Assembly (NCBI GenBank): GCA_903897855.1
Contig: CAIUDH010000045.1
Span: 1 to 62,500, forward strand
DNA: 62,500 nucleotides
Direction: 5' to 3'
From: an uncultured Bacteroidota bacterium
Lineage (GTDB): Bacteria > Bacteroidota > Bacteroidia > UKL13-3
The notes under the pieces are model-generated. The model was not told the origin of the DNA, ran no database searches, and saw nothing but the letters and a program-made list of their open reading frames with translations. The position numbers and the translations under genes are program-made. Of this stretch, positions 26,098-35,058 are shown piece after piece (position 1 is the stretch's first letter; the number at the start of each line of letters is the position of its first letter).

Positions 26098-26736
26098 ATG
26101 CCAAACCTCGATAATCATTTAAAAATAAACCGATGTCCGCATTGCCTCATCAGCAATCCGAACCTATCGGGTTTGATTCCTGAGTTTAGTACCAGAGAAG
26201 ATAATGCTTCAAATTTGAGATACTGGAGGGTATACATCTGTGCTCGTTGCGGTGGCGTAGTGACGGCTTACTGCAACGAAACGATTCGAAATGTAGTTAA
26301 CTTTTATCCCGAAATAGAATCCGTCGACGACACCTTGCCGAACAAAGTAAAAACTTTTATGCAACAGGCCATCGACAGCACCTTTGCCCCAGCCGGCTCT
26401 GTGATGCTCTGCGCAAGCGCCATTGATGCCATGTTTAAGGAGAAAGGATATATGGAAGGGGGCCTCTATTCAAGAATAAATTATGCTATTTCTGATGGGC
26501 TCATCCCTAAAGATATGGAGCTTTGGGCGCATCGGGTGCGCCTCTATGCCAATGACCAACGGCCTTCCGATTTTTCTTCAAGTCTTCCTTCTGTTGATGA
26601 AGCAAAGCAAACCATCGAGTTCACTAAAGCCTTGGCCGATTACCTGTTTATCCTTCCGGCGAAAGTGAAAAAAGGTATCGAGTCTTCGAGTCATAAGGAA
26701 CTCGATTTGAGAGATATCACAAACATCGATTTATAA
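26098..26736 (+). CDS. DUF4145-like zinc-ribbon protein
   Basis: A 212-residue soluble protein. The N-terminus has two CxxC pairs (CPHC at residues 13-16 and CARC near 60), which form a small zinc ribbon. The rest is helical and resembles DUF4145: APAGSVMLCASAIDAMFKEKGY followed by LYSRINYAISDGLIPKDMELWAHRVRLYAND and a closing DEAKQTIEFTKALADYLF. DUF4145 proteins sometimes accompany restriction or nucleic-acid systems, but none is nearby here, so the role is unknown. Convergent with the S9 peptidase gene; 23 bases separate the stops. Confidence 0.8.
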   Translation: MPNLDNHLKINRCPHCLISNPNLSGLIPEFSTREDNASNLRYWRVYICARCGGVVTAYCNETIRNVVNFYPEIESVDDTLPNKVKTFMQQAIDSTFAPAGSVMLCASAIDAMFKEKGYMEGGLYSRINYAISDGLIPKDMELWAHRVRLYANDQRPSDFSSSLPSVDEAKQTIEFTKALADYLFILPAKVKKGIESSSHKELDLRDITNIDL

Positions 26737-26759
26737 TATCACACGATATTTTTTCTATT

Positions 26760-28817
26760 TCAATTTTTCAGGTAGGTATCCAACCAATCGAAAAACACAC
26801 GTTGCCATAATATACTGTTTTGTGGTTTACTTACCCAGTGGCCTTCATCGGGGAAATATAGGAATCGCGATGGAATGCCTCTCATTTGAGCAGCTGTAAA
26901 GGCTTCCATACCTTGCCCTAAGGGTACTCGAAAATCTTTTTCATTATGTACAATTAAAATTGGGGTGTCCCAGTTTTTCACATATCGGTCGGGTGAAAAT
27001 TGAGTGTATTGGTTTGCCGTTTCCTTCTTCCAATAGGGCCCTTTTAAATCGTGATTCACAAAAAACATTTCCTCAGTAGTGCCATACATACTATTTAAAT
27101 TATAGACTCCACAATGTGCAATGAAGCACTTGAAACGCTTATCGTGGTTGCCTGCCAACCAGTATACACTGTACCCTCCATAGCTTGCCCCCACACATCC
27201 AATTTTATCTTTGTTAATATACGACTCACTCGACACATCGTCGATCGCGCTGAGTAAATCCTGCATCGCTAGTCCACCCCAATCTCCCGCAATTTGGTCG
27301 GTCCACTCCTGTCCAAAGCCCGGTAGCCCACGTCGATTGGGAGCGACTACAACATATCCATTCGCGGCCATGAGTTGCAGGTTCCATCGATAACTAAAAA
27401 ACTGACTTACGGGGCTTTGTGGCCCGCCCTGGCAATAAAGCAATGCGGGATATTTCTTTTTGCCCTTAGTATTAAAATCAGGTGGATATATTACCCAGGT
27501 TAATATATTCTTTCCATCTTTCGCACGTATATCACGCCTTTCCACCCTGCCCATTTTAATTTTAGAGAGCATTTCTGTGTTCACATTGGTAAGTCGTTTC
27601 GTTTTGTTGCTTGCATCACTTAGCAGGAACAATTCATTAGGCATACTCATGCTCATCATATTCCCAATTATGATAGGCTCACCCCCTTGCTGCCCCACAG
27701 TAAAATCGGAAACGTCCATCTGTTGGTTGGTGAGTTGCATTGTTTTACTCTTGTTTTCGGCTATGAGTATTGAAAAAAGCTGTACCACGCCATCCACAGC
27801 GGCATTAAAAAAAACTGCTTTACCATCGTTGCCCCATTGTGCTTTTTCGATGCTATATTTAAATTTCTCGGTGTAGTTTTGGCGGGTGAGTAGCCCAAAA
27901 TCGAAAATGGTTAAATTGTTTTTATCCGCTTCATAGCCATTGGTTTCCATGCTCAACCAAAGCAGCTGAGTGCCATCGGGAGAAAACTGAGGGTTAATAT
28001 CATAGCCGGCATTTCCAAGGCTTTTATTTTCTGTTTTTAAGTTAAACAGATTATAGACATAAATATCGCTGTTGGTGCTAATGGCAGAGGCGGTACCCGC
28101 AAGCTTTTTACAAGCATAGGCAATACGTGTGCCGTCAGGGCTCCAGCTTATTTGCTCATCGCCGCCAAATGGTTGCATGGGAGCTTCATAGGGCTCGCCT
28201 TTCATTACATCAACAGGCTCGTCGATGGCCTTGCCATTTTTAAATTTCACGACAAACAGATGTGAATAAAACTCATCTTCCCAAGCGTTCCAATGACGGT
28301 ACATAAGACCATCGATTATTTTCCCCGTCGCTTTAGGCAAATCGGGATAAAGGTCAGCCGTGGTTTTACCTACTTTCACTTCCAGGGTATAATAAAGCAT
28401 ATCGTTGAAAGCACTGAAACCGAAATTAGTAATACCAGCGGGCACCCCAATAGCCTTACGGGCATTGAGTCCGTTAGCGTCCATCAAAAACAAGTTAACG
28501 GTTCCCCCAGCATCGCTGAAGTAGGCTATTTTGCCATCGGGCATCCAACGCGCATTTGTTTCACTAATTTGAGGTGTAATAGTTAAGCGATTTGCTGTTT
28601 TGCCATCGGAACTTACCTTAAAAATATCTGATTGGCCAACATTACCCTGTACATCATAATAGCGCACGTTATAGATCACATTTTTCCCGTCGGGGCTCAC
28701 TTGTGGATCCGAAACCCTCCCGAGTTTCCAAAGTAACTCAGGGGTTAGCAAGGCAGGGGCCTGAGCCAATAATAAAGTGCTGAAAGAAACAAAGAATAGC
28801 AGAAGGTACTTTTTCAT
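26760..28817 (-). CDS. Secreted S9 serine peptidase (acylaminoacyl/dipeptidyl peptidase V-like)
   Basis: A 685-residue exported peptidase. After the signal peptide (MKKYLLLFFVSFSTLLLAQA), a beta-propeller built from WD40-like PD40 blades (SPDGKNVIYNV, SWSPDGTRIAYACK, FSPDGTQLLWLS) covers about residues 20-420. The C-terminal alpha/beta-hydrolase domain carries the nucleophile in GCVGASYGGYSVYW, Asp in ILIVHNEKDFRVP and His in FPDEGHWVSKP. It lacks a T9SS sorting domain, so it should stay in the periplasm and cleave short peptides. Confidence 0.94.
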   Translation of the reverse strand: MKKYLLLFFVSFSTLLLAQAPALLTPELLWKLGRVSDPQVSPDGKNVIYNVRYYDVQGNVGQSDIFKVSSDGKTANRLTITPQISETNARWMPDGKIAYFSDAGGTVNLFLMDANGLNARKAIGVPAGITNFGFSAFNDMLYYTLEVKVGKTTADLYPDLPKATGKIIDGLMYRHWNAWEDEFYSHLFVVKFKNGKAIDEPVDVMKGEPYEAPMQPFGGDEQISWSPDGTRIAYACKKLAGTASAISTNSDIYVYNLFNLKTENKSLGNAGYDINPQFSPDGTQLLWLSMETNGYEADKNNLTIFDFGLLTRQNYTEKFKYSIEKAQWGNDGKAVFFNAAVDGVVQLFSILIAENKSKTMQLTNQQMDVSDFTVGQQGGEPIIIGNMMSMSMPNELFLLSDASNKTKRLTNVNTEMLSKIKMGRVERRDIRAKDGKNILTWVIYPPDFNTKGKKKYPALLYCQGGPQSPVSQFFSYRWNLQLMAANGYVVVAPNRRGLPGFGQEWTDQIAGDWGGLAMQDLLSAIDDVSSESYINKDKIGCVGASYGGYSVYWLAGNHDKRFKCFIAHCGVYNLNSMYGTTEEMFFVNHDLKGPYWKKETANQYTQFSPDRYVKNWDTPILIVHNEKDFRVPLGQGMEAFTAAQMRGIPSRFLYFPDEGHWVSKPQNSILWQRVFFDWLDTYLKN

Positions 28818-28851
28818 ATTCGGAAGTATTGTAAGAAAAAAAATCTATATG

Positions 28852-28859
28852 CAAAAGTA
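28852..28859 (-). promoter_or_regulatory. -7 box TACTTTTG of the S9 peptidase gene
   Basis: Perfect TAnnTTTG on the minus strand followed by C, 34 bases before the start at 28817, in the divergent region shared with the SDR gene. No TTG at the usual spacing. Confidence 0.5.
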
Positions 28860-28935
28860 AAATTTGTATTGCACTTTTTTTATTTATTTTCACACCATCA
28901 CTCAAGAAATAAAAAAAAATAATTAAATCACGATT

Positions 28936-29721
28936 ATGAAGATTGATTTATCATCAAAGGTAGCAGTGGTATGCGGAAGTACCCGAGGCATTGGACATGC
29001 GATTGCGATGCAATTGGCCAGTTGTGGTGCACGTGTTGTACTCTTGGCCCGCAATGAAGCCGACTTAAAACAAGCCGTTTCTCAATTACCGGCACCACTC
29101 CATCAAGAGCATTTTTATGCGTTGGCCGATTTTAACGATACCGATAGTTTGAGAGTGGCAACGGAAGCCATCAACTTAAAAACCAAGGTCGACATCTTAA
29201 TAAACAATACCGGTGGTCCGCCAGCAGGCTTAGCCATTGACGCTACGACGGATCAATTTCTGCAAGCTTTCCATCAACATCTTATTTGTAATCAAATTCT
29301 GGTTCAAGCCTTCGTTCCGGCCATGAAACAAAAAAAATGGGGGCGAATTATCAACGTAATATCAACCTCGGTAAAAATTCCTTTGAGAAATTTAGGGGTC
29401 AGTAACACCATTCGTGGCGCCGTTGCCAGCTGGAGCAAAACCCTCGCCAATGAGCTTGGACAGTACGGAATCACTGTTAATAATATATTGCCTGGGGCCA
29501 CCCATACGGAGCGGCTGCAAACCATTATACGAAACAATGCGACCAAGAAAAACATTTCTGAAGAGGACGCACGTCAAGAAATGATGCAAGAAATTCCCTT
29601 GGGTCGTTTTGCCGAACCTCAGGAACATGCTTATGTCGCGGCTTTTTTAGCCAGCGAATATGCGGCCTACATCAATGGAGTAAATGTGCCTGTCGATGGA
29701 GGGCGAACAGGGTGTTTATAA
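28936..29721 (+). CDS. SDR-family protein lacking the YxxxK catalytic pair
   Basis: A 261-residue Rossmann-fold short-chain dehydrogenase/reductase family member. The cofactor loop GSTRGIG is at residues 14-20, and NNTGGPPAG replaces the usual NNAG. The usual catalytic Ser is at 143, but the Tyr thirteen residues on is Ser156, and the Lys four further is Arg160 (VSNTIRGAV where most have YSASKAAV). The C-terminal PVDGG is typical. A subgroup with GGPP and SN-x-x-R is, as I recall, widespread and annotated as reductase. Whether it has normal reductase activity is doubtful from these residues. Divergent from the S9 peptidase; convergent with tilS. Confidence 0.9.
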   Translation: MKIDLSSKVAVVCGSTRGIGHAIAMQLASCGARVVLLARNEADLKQAVSQLPAPLHQEHFYALADFNDTDSLRVATEAINLKTKVDILINNTGGPPAGLAIDATTDQFLQAFHQHLICNQILVQAFVPAMKQKKWGRIINVISTSVKIPLRNLGVSNTIRGAVASWSKTLANELGQYGITVNNILPGATHTERLQTIIRNNATKKNISEEDARQEMMQEIPLGRFAEPQEHAYVAAFLASEYAAYINGVNVPVDGGRTGCL

Positions 29722-29781
29722 GGCCGTGCCTTTCGGATTCATTCACCATTAAACTAAAGGCGATTCAAACTGGTTGAAGCC

Positions 29782-31125
29782 TTATGATTTTGAAGATTCA
29801 AATTCTTCCAACACGAGCACATATTTTGTTTCGGCCTTAATTTTATAAGCGTCATCAATTCTTTTCCCGAGCACACAGGCCACTTGCTCATCTACACAAA
29901 AAACTTGCTGGTACTGCTTCTCGGCAGGAGTAAGCTTGAGGTCTTTCATGAAATCAAGAAGATTCTTTTTGCCGCCCATTCCTAAGGGAGTAAATACATC
30001 ATGCGGGTCGACACAACGCACACTGAGTTTCTTTTTTGCAACACACTCGTAATCTAAATATAACACGCCTGCTTTAAAGTCCAGCAGTTCCTCTTTACAA
30101 ATCTTAGTGAATCGGTGTGTTCCTATACGAGTGAATCCTTCGTTCGGCCAGGGGTCACTGAAAACAAACTCCTCATAAAAATTTGTTTTAAAGGCTGGCA
30201 CCAACTGTAAAACCTTCGCAGTGAAAAACAAATTAAAGGTACGGTCGTTATTTTCGAATACAGTACCTTGTTCTCGGTGAAGATCAGCGCCAATAGCCTC
30301 GCATTGTATCCAGTTAAAACCATAATTTTTAAGAGCCTCGTAAAGCAGTGCAGTATTGCCTTTTGTGTTTTCTAACCGGGTGATGTCGATCTCAATCCAG
30401 CTTCCTTTTGGATGCAATAAATTTTCTGCCTGTTGTTTGAGAAATGAAAAATAGGAAGCGTAAATATGAGATACACTAGCCATATTCGGTTCTGAATAAG
30501 CCCCGAATACTTGTTTCAGCGCAGGCAATACAATCTGTCTGATTTGATTGCGTGTATAATCAAGGGTGAGATTGCTGCTATCCATGCGAAAAGGAATGTC
30601 ATGGAGCTCCACATACCGAATGATATCTTCATAACTAATTCCGATCATCGGACGAATAACATGATCATGAATAGGCTTGATACCTTGCATACTCTCAGGA
30701 TATGCGCCATGCATAAATCGGTACAGTATCGTCTCGGCATTATCGCGCTGGTGATGCGCCGTGCAAATATAATGGCAGCCCGTTTCTTTACGTAATTCTT
30801 CAAACCAACTATACCGCAGTTTGCGCGCTAGCAGTTGGGTACCCTCCATCTGTGATTTTTTCTCCTCGAGGGTATCAAACTGTTTGACATGGCAAGGCAC
30901 ACCGATCTCTAAGCACTGTTGCTTCACAAACTCTTCATCGCCCTTACTTTCAGCTCCACGCAAATTAAAATTGCAATGCGCAACGGTGATATTTAAACCA
31001 AGGGTTTTGAAAAGTTTCAGCATCGCCATGCTATCCATGCCACCACTTACCGTCAGTAAATAATTTCTGGTATGATAACCGGGTATATATTTTGCCAAAA
31101 AACTTAAAATATCTTCTGCTAACAT
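29782..31125 (-). CDS. tilS: tRNA(Ile)-lysidine synthetase
   Basis: A 447-residue ATP-dependent enzyme that converts C34 of the AUA-reading tRNA-Ile to lysidine, so it reads AUA and not AUG. The PP-loop SGGMDSMAML (about residues 27-36) marks the N-type ATP pyrophosphatase domain; HCNFNLRGAESKGDEEFV and TAHHQRDNAETILYRFMHGA are also characteristic. The C-terminal part (about 365-435) matches the TilS substrate-binding domain (DVFTPLGMGGKKNLLDFMKDLKLTPAEK). Essential in most bacteria. The OstA-like gene is divergent, and its start is only 22 bases away. Confidence 0.96.
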   Translation of the reverse strand: MLAEDILSFLAKYIPGYHTRNYLLTVSGGMDSMAMLKLFKTLGLNITVAHCNFNLRGAESKGDEEFVKQQCLEIGVPCHVKQFDTLEEKKSQMEGTQLLARKLRYSWFEELRKETGCHYICTAHHQRDNAETILYRFMHGAYPESMQGIKPIHDHVIRPMIGISYEDIIRYVELHDIPFRMDSSNLTLDYTRNQIRQIVLPALKQVFGAYSEPNMASVSHIYASYFSFLKQQAENLLHPKGSWIEIDITRLENTKGNTALLYEALKNYGFNWIQCEAIGADLHREQGTVFENNDRTFNLFFTAKVLQLVPAFKTNFYEEFVFSDPWPNEGFTRIGTHRFTKICKEELLDFKAGVLYLDYECVAKKKLSVRCVDPHDVFTPLGMGGKKNLLDFMKDLKLTPAEKQYQQVFCVDEQVACVLGKRIDDAYKIKAETKYVLVLEEFESSKS

Positions 31126-31147
31126 TTTTTAATATCTAAAGTGCCTG

Positions 31148-32740
31148 ATGTTGCGTTTCTTTGCAAAACTAACGATGCCCAACCGTATTACTGAAAAAAT
31201 ATTTCGCCTGAGCCCATTTTTTATCCTATGTGTTCTTTTTTTATCCTCCTTCGCTGCCCAGGCACAAGATGGTATTGAAATTATACATGCCGATTTATTT
31301 GGCTTCGTGAGGGCAGGAGAGAAATTTCAGCAGCTCAACAACGACGTCATAGTGAAGCAGGATAATATGCTGCTATATTGCGACAGTGCACTAAAAAACG
31401 ACACGCGCAATGTGATGGATGCCTACGGCCACGTTCGTTTAGTACAAGGCGATTCGTTTACTGTGATCGGCGATTTTTTACATTATGATGCAAACACCCG
31501 TATCGCCAACATCAGCCATAATGTTGTTCTCACACAACCCGATTTCACACTCACCACCCAGGAGTTAATTTATGATACCAAGTCGAAGGTGGGCTATTAC
31601 CCAGTATTTGGCAAAATTGTGAACCGAGAAAACACCCTCACCAGCAGTACCGGATATTATTATTCGAATGAAAAATACTCCTACTTCAAAAAAAATGTCG
31701 ACCTTAAAAACCACGACTACCATATCACTTGCGACACCCTAAAATACAATAACAACACGTCGGTGGCCTATTTCCCTGGATTTACCACCATCGTAAAAAT
31801 TGCCGACAGCACCGTCATTACTTGTAATAACGGATGGTATGACAAGGTTAAAGGGAACTCACAATTTAGTAAAAAAGTAAAAATAAAACAACCCGGACAA
31901 ACACTTTATTGCGACAGTATGAACTGGAACAACGAGCAGGAACATGGTGATGCCTACCGAGATATCATACTACTCGACTCCGTAAACAAACTGCAGGTTA
32001 CGGGCAACTATAGTCATTATAATCGTAAAAAGCAACTCACCAAAGTGGCCAACAAAGCCATTGCAACGCAGCTTGTAGACAATGACAGCATGCACCTGCA
32101 TGGCGACACCCTCTTTTATTATTCGGATAGTGCCGAAGGCAAAAGACTGCAGGCTTACCATCATGTAAAAATATATAAAAGTAATATGCAAGCGGTGGCC
32201 GATAGTATGTGGTATCGCTATAAGGATTCACTGATGGTGTTTTACAACCATCCTATTGTTTGGGTTGATAGCACGCAACTCACGGCCGATACCATCAGCA
32301 TTAAATTCAAAAACAAAAAGGCAGACATGGTGATATTACGAAGAAACAGCTTTATCATCTCGGTGGAAGATAGCCTAAGATATAATCAAATAAAAGGCAG
32401 GGATATCAATGCCTATTTTAAAAACAACGACTTACAGTTGGTAAAAGTATTTCAAGAAGGCGAATGCATTTATTATATCAAGGATGATGTAAAAGCCTAT
32501 ATCGGGGTCAATAAAATCACCTGCGTTAATATGGATATTTACCTCGATAGTGGACAGGTTAAGGGCGTGAACTATAAAGGGGTGCCCGATGGAATCATGT
32601 ATCCCCTTAAAGAATTGACACCCGAGGAGTTACTGTTAAAAAAATTCTTCTGGTACGGCTCCTTAAGGCCGAAAAGTAAAAAAAGTTTGATTGAAGATAA
32701 AAATCAACAACCTGACATTGAACAAGAAATCAAACAATAA
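31148..32740 (+). CDS. OstA-like (LptA/LptD N-terminal-like) exported protein
   Basis: A 530-residue exported beta-rich protein resembling the OstA/LptA fold, whose family helps carry lipopolysaccharide across the periplasm. Repeated short strands such as NNDVIVKQDNMLLYCDSA, GHVRLVQGDSFTVIGDFLHY and NVVLTQPDFTLTTQELIY are typical of stacked jelly-roll units. A hydrophobic segment (FFILCVLFLSSFAAQAQ) is the signal peptide. An internal ATG at 31175 gives a better-sized signal peptide and has TTTCTTTG, a near-match to the -7 box, 11 bases before it, so the true start may be there. The last 11 bases overlap the end of the convergent acyltransferase gene. Confidence 0.85.
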   Translation: MLRFFAKLTMPNRITEKIFRLSPFFILCVLFLSSFAAQAQDGIEIIHADLFGFVRAGEKFQQLNNDVIVKQDNMLLYCDSALKNDTRNVMDAYGHVRLVQGDSFTVIGDFLHYDANTRIANISHNVVLTQPDFTLTTQELIYDTKSKVGYYPVFGKIVNRENTLTSSTGYYYSNEKYSYFKKNVDLKNHDYHITCDTLKYNNNTSVAYFPGFTTIVKIADSTVITCNNGWYDKVKGNSQFSKKVKIKQPGQTLYCDSMNWNNEQEHGDAYRDIILLDSVNKLQVTGNYSHYNRKKQLTKVANKAIATQLVDNDSMHLHGDTLFYYSDSAEGKRLQAYHHVKIYKSNMQAVADSMWYRYKDSLMVFYNHPIVWVDSTQLTADTISIKFKNKKADMVILRRNSFIISVEDSLRYNQIKGRDINAYFKNNDLQLVKVFQEGECIYYIKDDVKAYIGVNKITCVNMDIYLDSGQVKGVNYKGVPDGIMYPLKELTPEELLLKKFFWYGSLRPKSKKSLIEDKNQQPDIEQEIKQ

Positions 32741-33995
32741 AATTTGTAATTTTATCACGCATCTCTCTCAGCTTAATTTTGTGGGGCACGGCCTGAAACA
32801 CGAAATACATTTTTAAGAGCTGATCATAGTACCACCCGGCAAAGACACCAACTAAAGGCATCAAAACGCCGATGAGTAAAGTAAAAATGCCTATACACGG
32901 ATAAAAAGCCAGCATGAGTGCAACCATCGAAAGTGAAAACAACACCGTGACGCTATTCACTGCTAGTGCATCATGGTATTCAATTCGCGTCACTTTATGG
33001 TCAGCAATCTTCTTTGCAATAAGGTAAGGCACGCCCCAGAATAGAAATCCGAGCACGAAAAACGGAAATCCTAAAACCAGTAACATGGTTTCAAACAAGG
33101 TCGGCAATCCGGAAACCACCCCTAAATCGTCACATTTGTCATTAGCGAGCTCCAGCTCGTATGCCTCGACCATTCCGGCGTAAGTGTCATACGAGTGCTT
33201 GTCGGCCTCAAAAACGCGGTTAATGCTTTCGCAAAGATTTCGTTCAGCAGCCAATTTATTTGTATTTCTTACCATTATTGGAAGTGGAGAGATCGATTCC
33301 GTATTTCGTAAATAATTGAGACTGGTTTCGGCAACCGCATCGCATTCTACATGATTTACCACCACAAGATTCTTTTGTAACCTTTTTTCTATTTCTGCAG
33401 TAATGCTCACATAGCCCTTTTGAGGATGTTGGGTGTACTCCGCAACAAAATCCTTCACCGCAATGGGTTTAGAGAACTCAATCATCATCGATTTTCGAAA
33501 GCTTGTTTTATGCGTATAGGTAATGCCTGTGGGTACAATTTGAACATCGATATTATTGTCCATGGCTGTTTGCATCGATATCCTGGCCGTCCCTTTAAGG
33601 ATGGTGCGTAAGCGTCGAAACGTAGAGCTATATCCTTCGCAAAAAATAACTACAATGCCATTTTGTTTTAAGATTTCAGAAACTTTGGCGTTGGTATCCA
33701 AATTCTTTTCTACATTTTCATAGCCTTCATCTTTTCTATACACCGGTATCATATTAAATCGCTCAAAAACAAAACGAACCACTTTGTTTTTAAAAACATC
33801 TCCCCGGACCAAAAAATGAATTGGTTTGCCAATCACACAAGCAATGAGTATCGGATCGAGAAAGGTGCCGGGGTGATTAGCGGCAATAATCACAGGCTTA
33901 TCGAGTGGCACATTGGCCACATTAGAAGCGTGGATATGTCGAAAAAAAACTCTGATGGTAATTCGAAGAAGCTGGTTGTAGATATAATAAATCAT
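32730..33995 (-). CDS. PlsC-like acyltransferase with C-terminal membrane helices
   Basis: A 421-residue membrane-associated acyltransferase of the 1-acylglycerol-3-phosphate type. The catalytic block is AANHPGTFLDPIL, with five residues between His and Asp rather than the usual four, as in the Gat1-like group. VVIFCEGYSSTFRRLR and VPTGITYTHK are the following motifs. Three or so helices follow near residues 310-345 and 355-400. The start is set at the ATG 33995: an upstream TTG at 34016 lies very close to the -7 box, leaving four bases, while the ATG gives a usual leader of 25. Probable role: phosphatidic acid or lipid remodelling. Confidence 0.88.
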   Translation of the reverse strand: MIYYIYNQLLRITIRVFFRHIHASNVANVPLDKPVIIAANHPGTFLDPILIACVIGKPIHFLVRGDVFKNKVVRFVFERFNMIPVYRKDEGYENVEKNLDTNAKVSEILKQNGIVVIFCEGYSSTFRRLRTILKGTARISMQTAMDNNIDVQIVPTGITYTHKTSFRKSMMIEFSKPIAVKDFVAEYTQHPQKGYVSITAEIEKRLQKNLVVVNHVECDAVAETSLNYLRNTESISPLPIMVRNTNKLAAERNLCESINRVFEADKHSYDTYAGMVEAYELELANDKCDDLGVVSGLPTLFETMLLVLGFPFFVLGFLFWGVPYLIAKKIADHKVTRIEYHDALAVNSVTVLFSLSMVALMLAFYPCIGIFTLLIGVLMPLVGVFAGWYYDQLLKMYFVFQAVPHKIKLREMRDKITNFIV

Positions 33996-34020
33996 CTTTT
34001 TAACAATTGTTATCAAAACG

Positions 34021-34028
34021 CAAACATA
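34021..34028 (-). promoter_or_regulatory. -7 box TATGTTTG of the acyltransferase gene
   Basis: Perfect TAnnTTTG on the minus strand followed by C, 25 bases before the ATG at 33995. Confidence 0.55.
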
Positions 34029-34143
34029 CCCATAAATGGTTTATCCTGAGGTAGGAAAAAGCAGCATGCTTTCAGGGGGTTATTTCATGAAACAGAATCG
34101 CCTCCTTAATTTTCGAACTAGTTACAACAAATAAGGCAAACAA

Positions 34144-34174
34144 AAAGCCCTGCTACTTTTGATAACAGGGCTTT
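34144..34174 (-). terminator. Terminator of the gldKLMN operon
   Basis: A perfect nine-base stem AAAGCCCTG (34144-34152) and CAGGGCTTT (34166-34174) with a 13-base loop, 22 bases after the gldN stop; on the minus strand it ends in five T. Confidence 0.9.
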
Positions 34175-34195
34175 GAATTTTAAGAAATCGACAAA

Positions 34196-35038
34196 TTAAA
34201 ACTCCCACAAATCATGTTCAAATTCGAATAATTTATTTTTTATTTCCTCCCCCTTCAATAAAGATTCGTAAGGGTCTACTTTAAACTCTTCAAACTGACG
34301 AATGGCTAAATCATAGTCATTGCTTTCTTTGGTGATATAGCTATTAAATAAACGTTGTTCGAAAAAGTCGTCAACAGTAAGACGGCCAGCATCATTAAAG
34401 CGATTAAACAGTTCCTCATTTACGAATAAAGGACGTGCGTCGTTATATTTGATGTAAAACATCTCTTGCTCGGGTAATTCAATACCCGTGCTACCCGCTA
34501 CCGGACGATACATTGGGGCGATGGCTAAAATGCGTACGTACATCTCAGAAGTGTTGCGATCAAAGATCCACTCTTCGATAAGCTTATACTTTTTAATTTC
34601 CTCAGGTTTGAAACGAACAGGGATCACTGAATCAATAGCGTAGTAAGGATCATTAGGATCTGGATACACTTGAATATTTTTATCATAAGAACCCAATTTC
34701 AACACTTCCTCAGCGGTATAAAAAGAAGTCAGTGAATCCGATTTGTAAGCCACCAGAGTCGCTTTTTCGGTTACCGCCTTATAAATCATATCGTACAATG
34801 GGTTTTTAGGCCATTTCATACACAAATTTATTTTCTCACGAGTGTCGATAACACGTTCAATGCGGCGTGAATACATAACATCTGCTTCGCGCAAATAAGG
34901 CCAAGGCACTATTTTACGTTCGGCCACAGCCTGTTTTGGAAACGCACCCGGTGTTTCGTACGCCGGCGATTGAGCCTGAATACTGTTCTGAAAACTCAAG
35001 GCTATCAAAACAAAAAGTATTATTATTCTCTTTCTCAT
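34196..35038 (-). CDS. gldN: Gliding motility/T9SS protein GldN (PorN)
   Basis: A 280-residue periplasmic protein of the type IX secretion core, which joins GldK in a ring under the outer membrane. The signal peptide is RIIILFVLIALSFQNSIQAQ. The conserved body includes KIVPWPYLREADVMYSRRIERVIDTREKINL and WIFDRNTSEMYVRILAIAP, as expected for GldN. Last gene of the operon, 20 bases after gldM and before a strong terminator. Length is in the family range. Confidence 0.96.
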   Translation of the reverse strand: MRKRIIILFVLIALSFQNSIQAQSPAYETPGAFPKQAVAERKIVPWPYLREADVMYSRRIERVIDTREKINLCMKWPKNPLYDMIYKAVTEKATLVAYKSDSLTSFYTAEEVLKLGSYDKNIQVYPDPNDPYYAIDSVIPVRFKPEEIKKYKLIEEWIFDRNTSEMYVRILAIAPMYRPVAGSTGIELPEQEMFYIKYNDARPLFVNEELFNRFNDAGRLTVDDFFEQRLFNSYITKESNDYDLAIRQFEEFKVDPYESLLKGEEIKNKLFEFEHDLWEF

Positions 35039-35058
35039 ATTATATACTTGATAAACTA

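Noticed and set aside
26098-26736. DUF4145 gene as part of a restriction or defence island
   Set aside because: Neighbours are two peptidases and housekeeping genes; no methylase, nuclease or mobile element is near.
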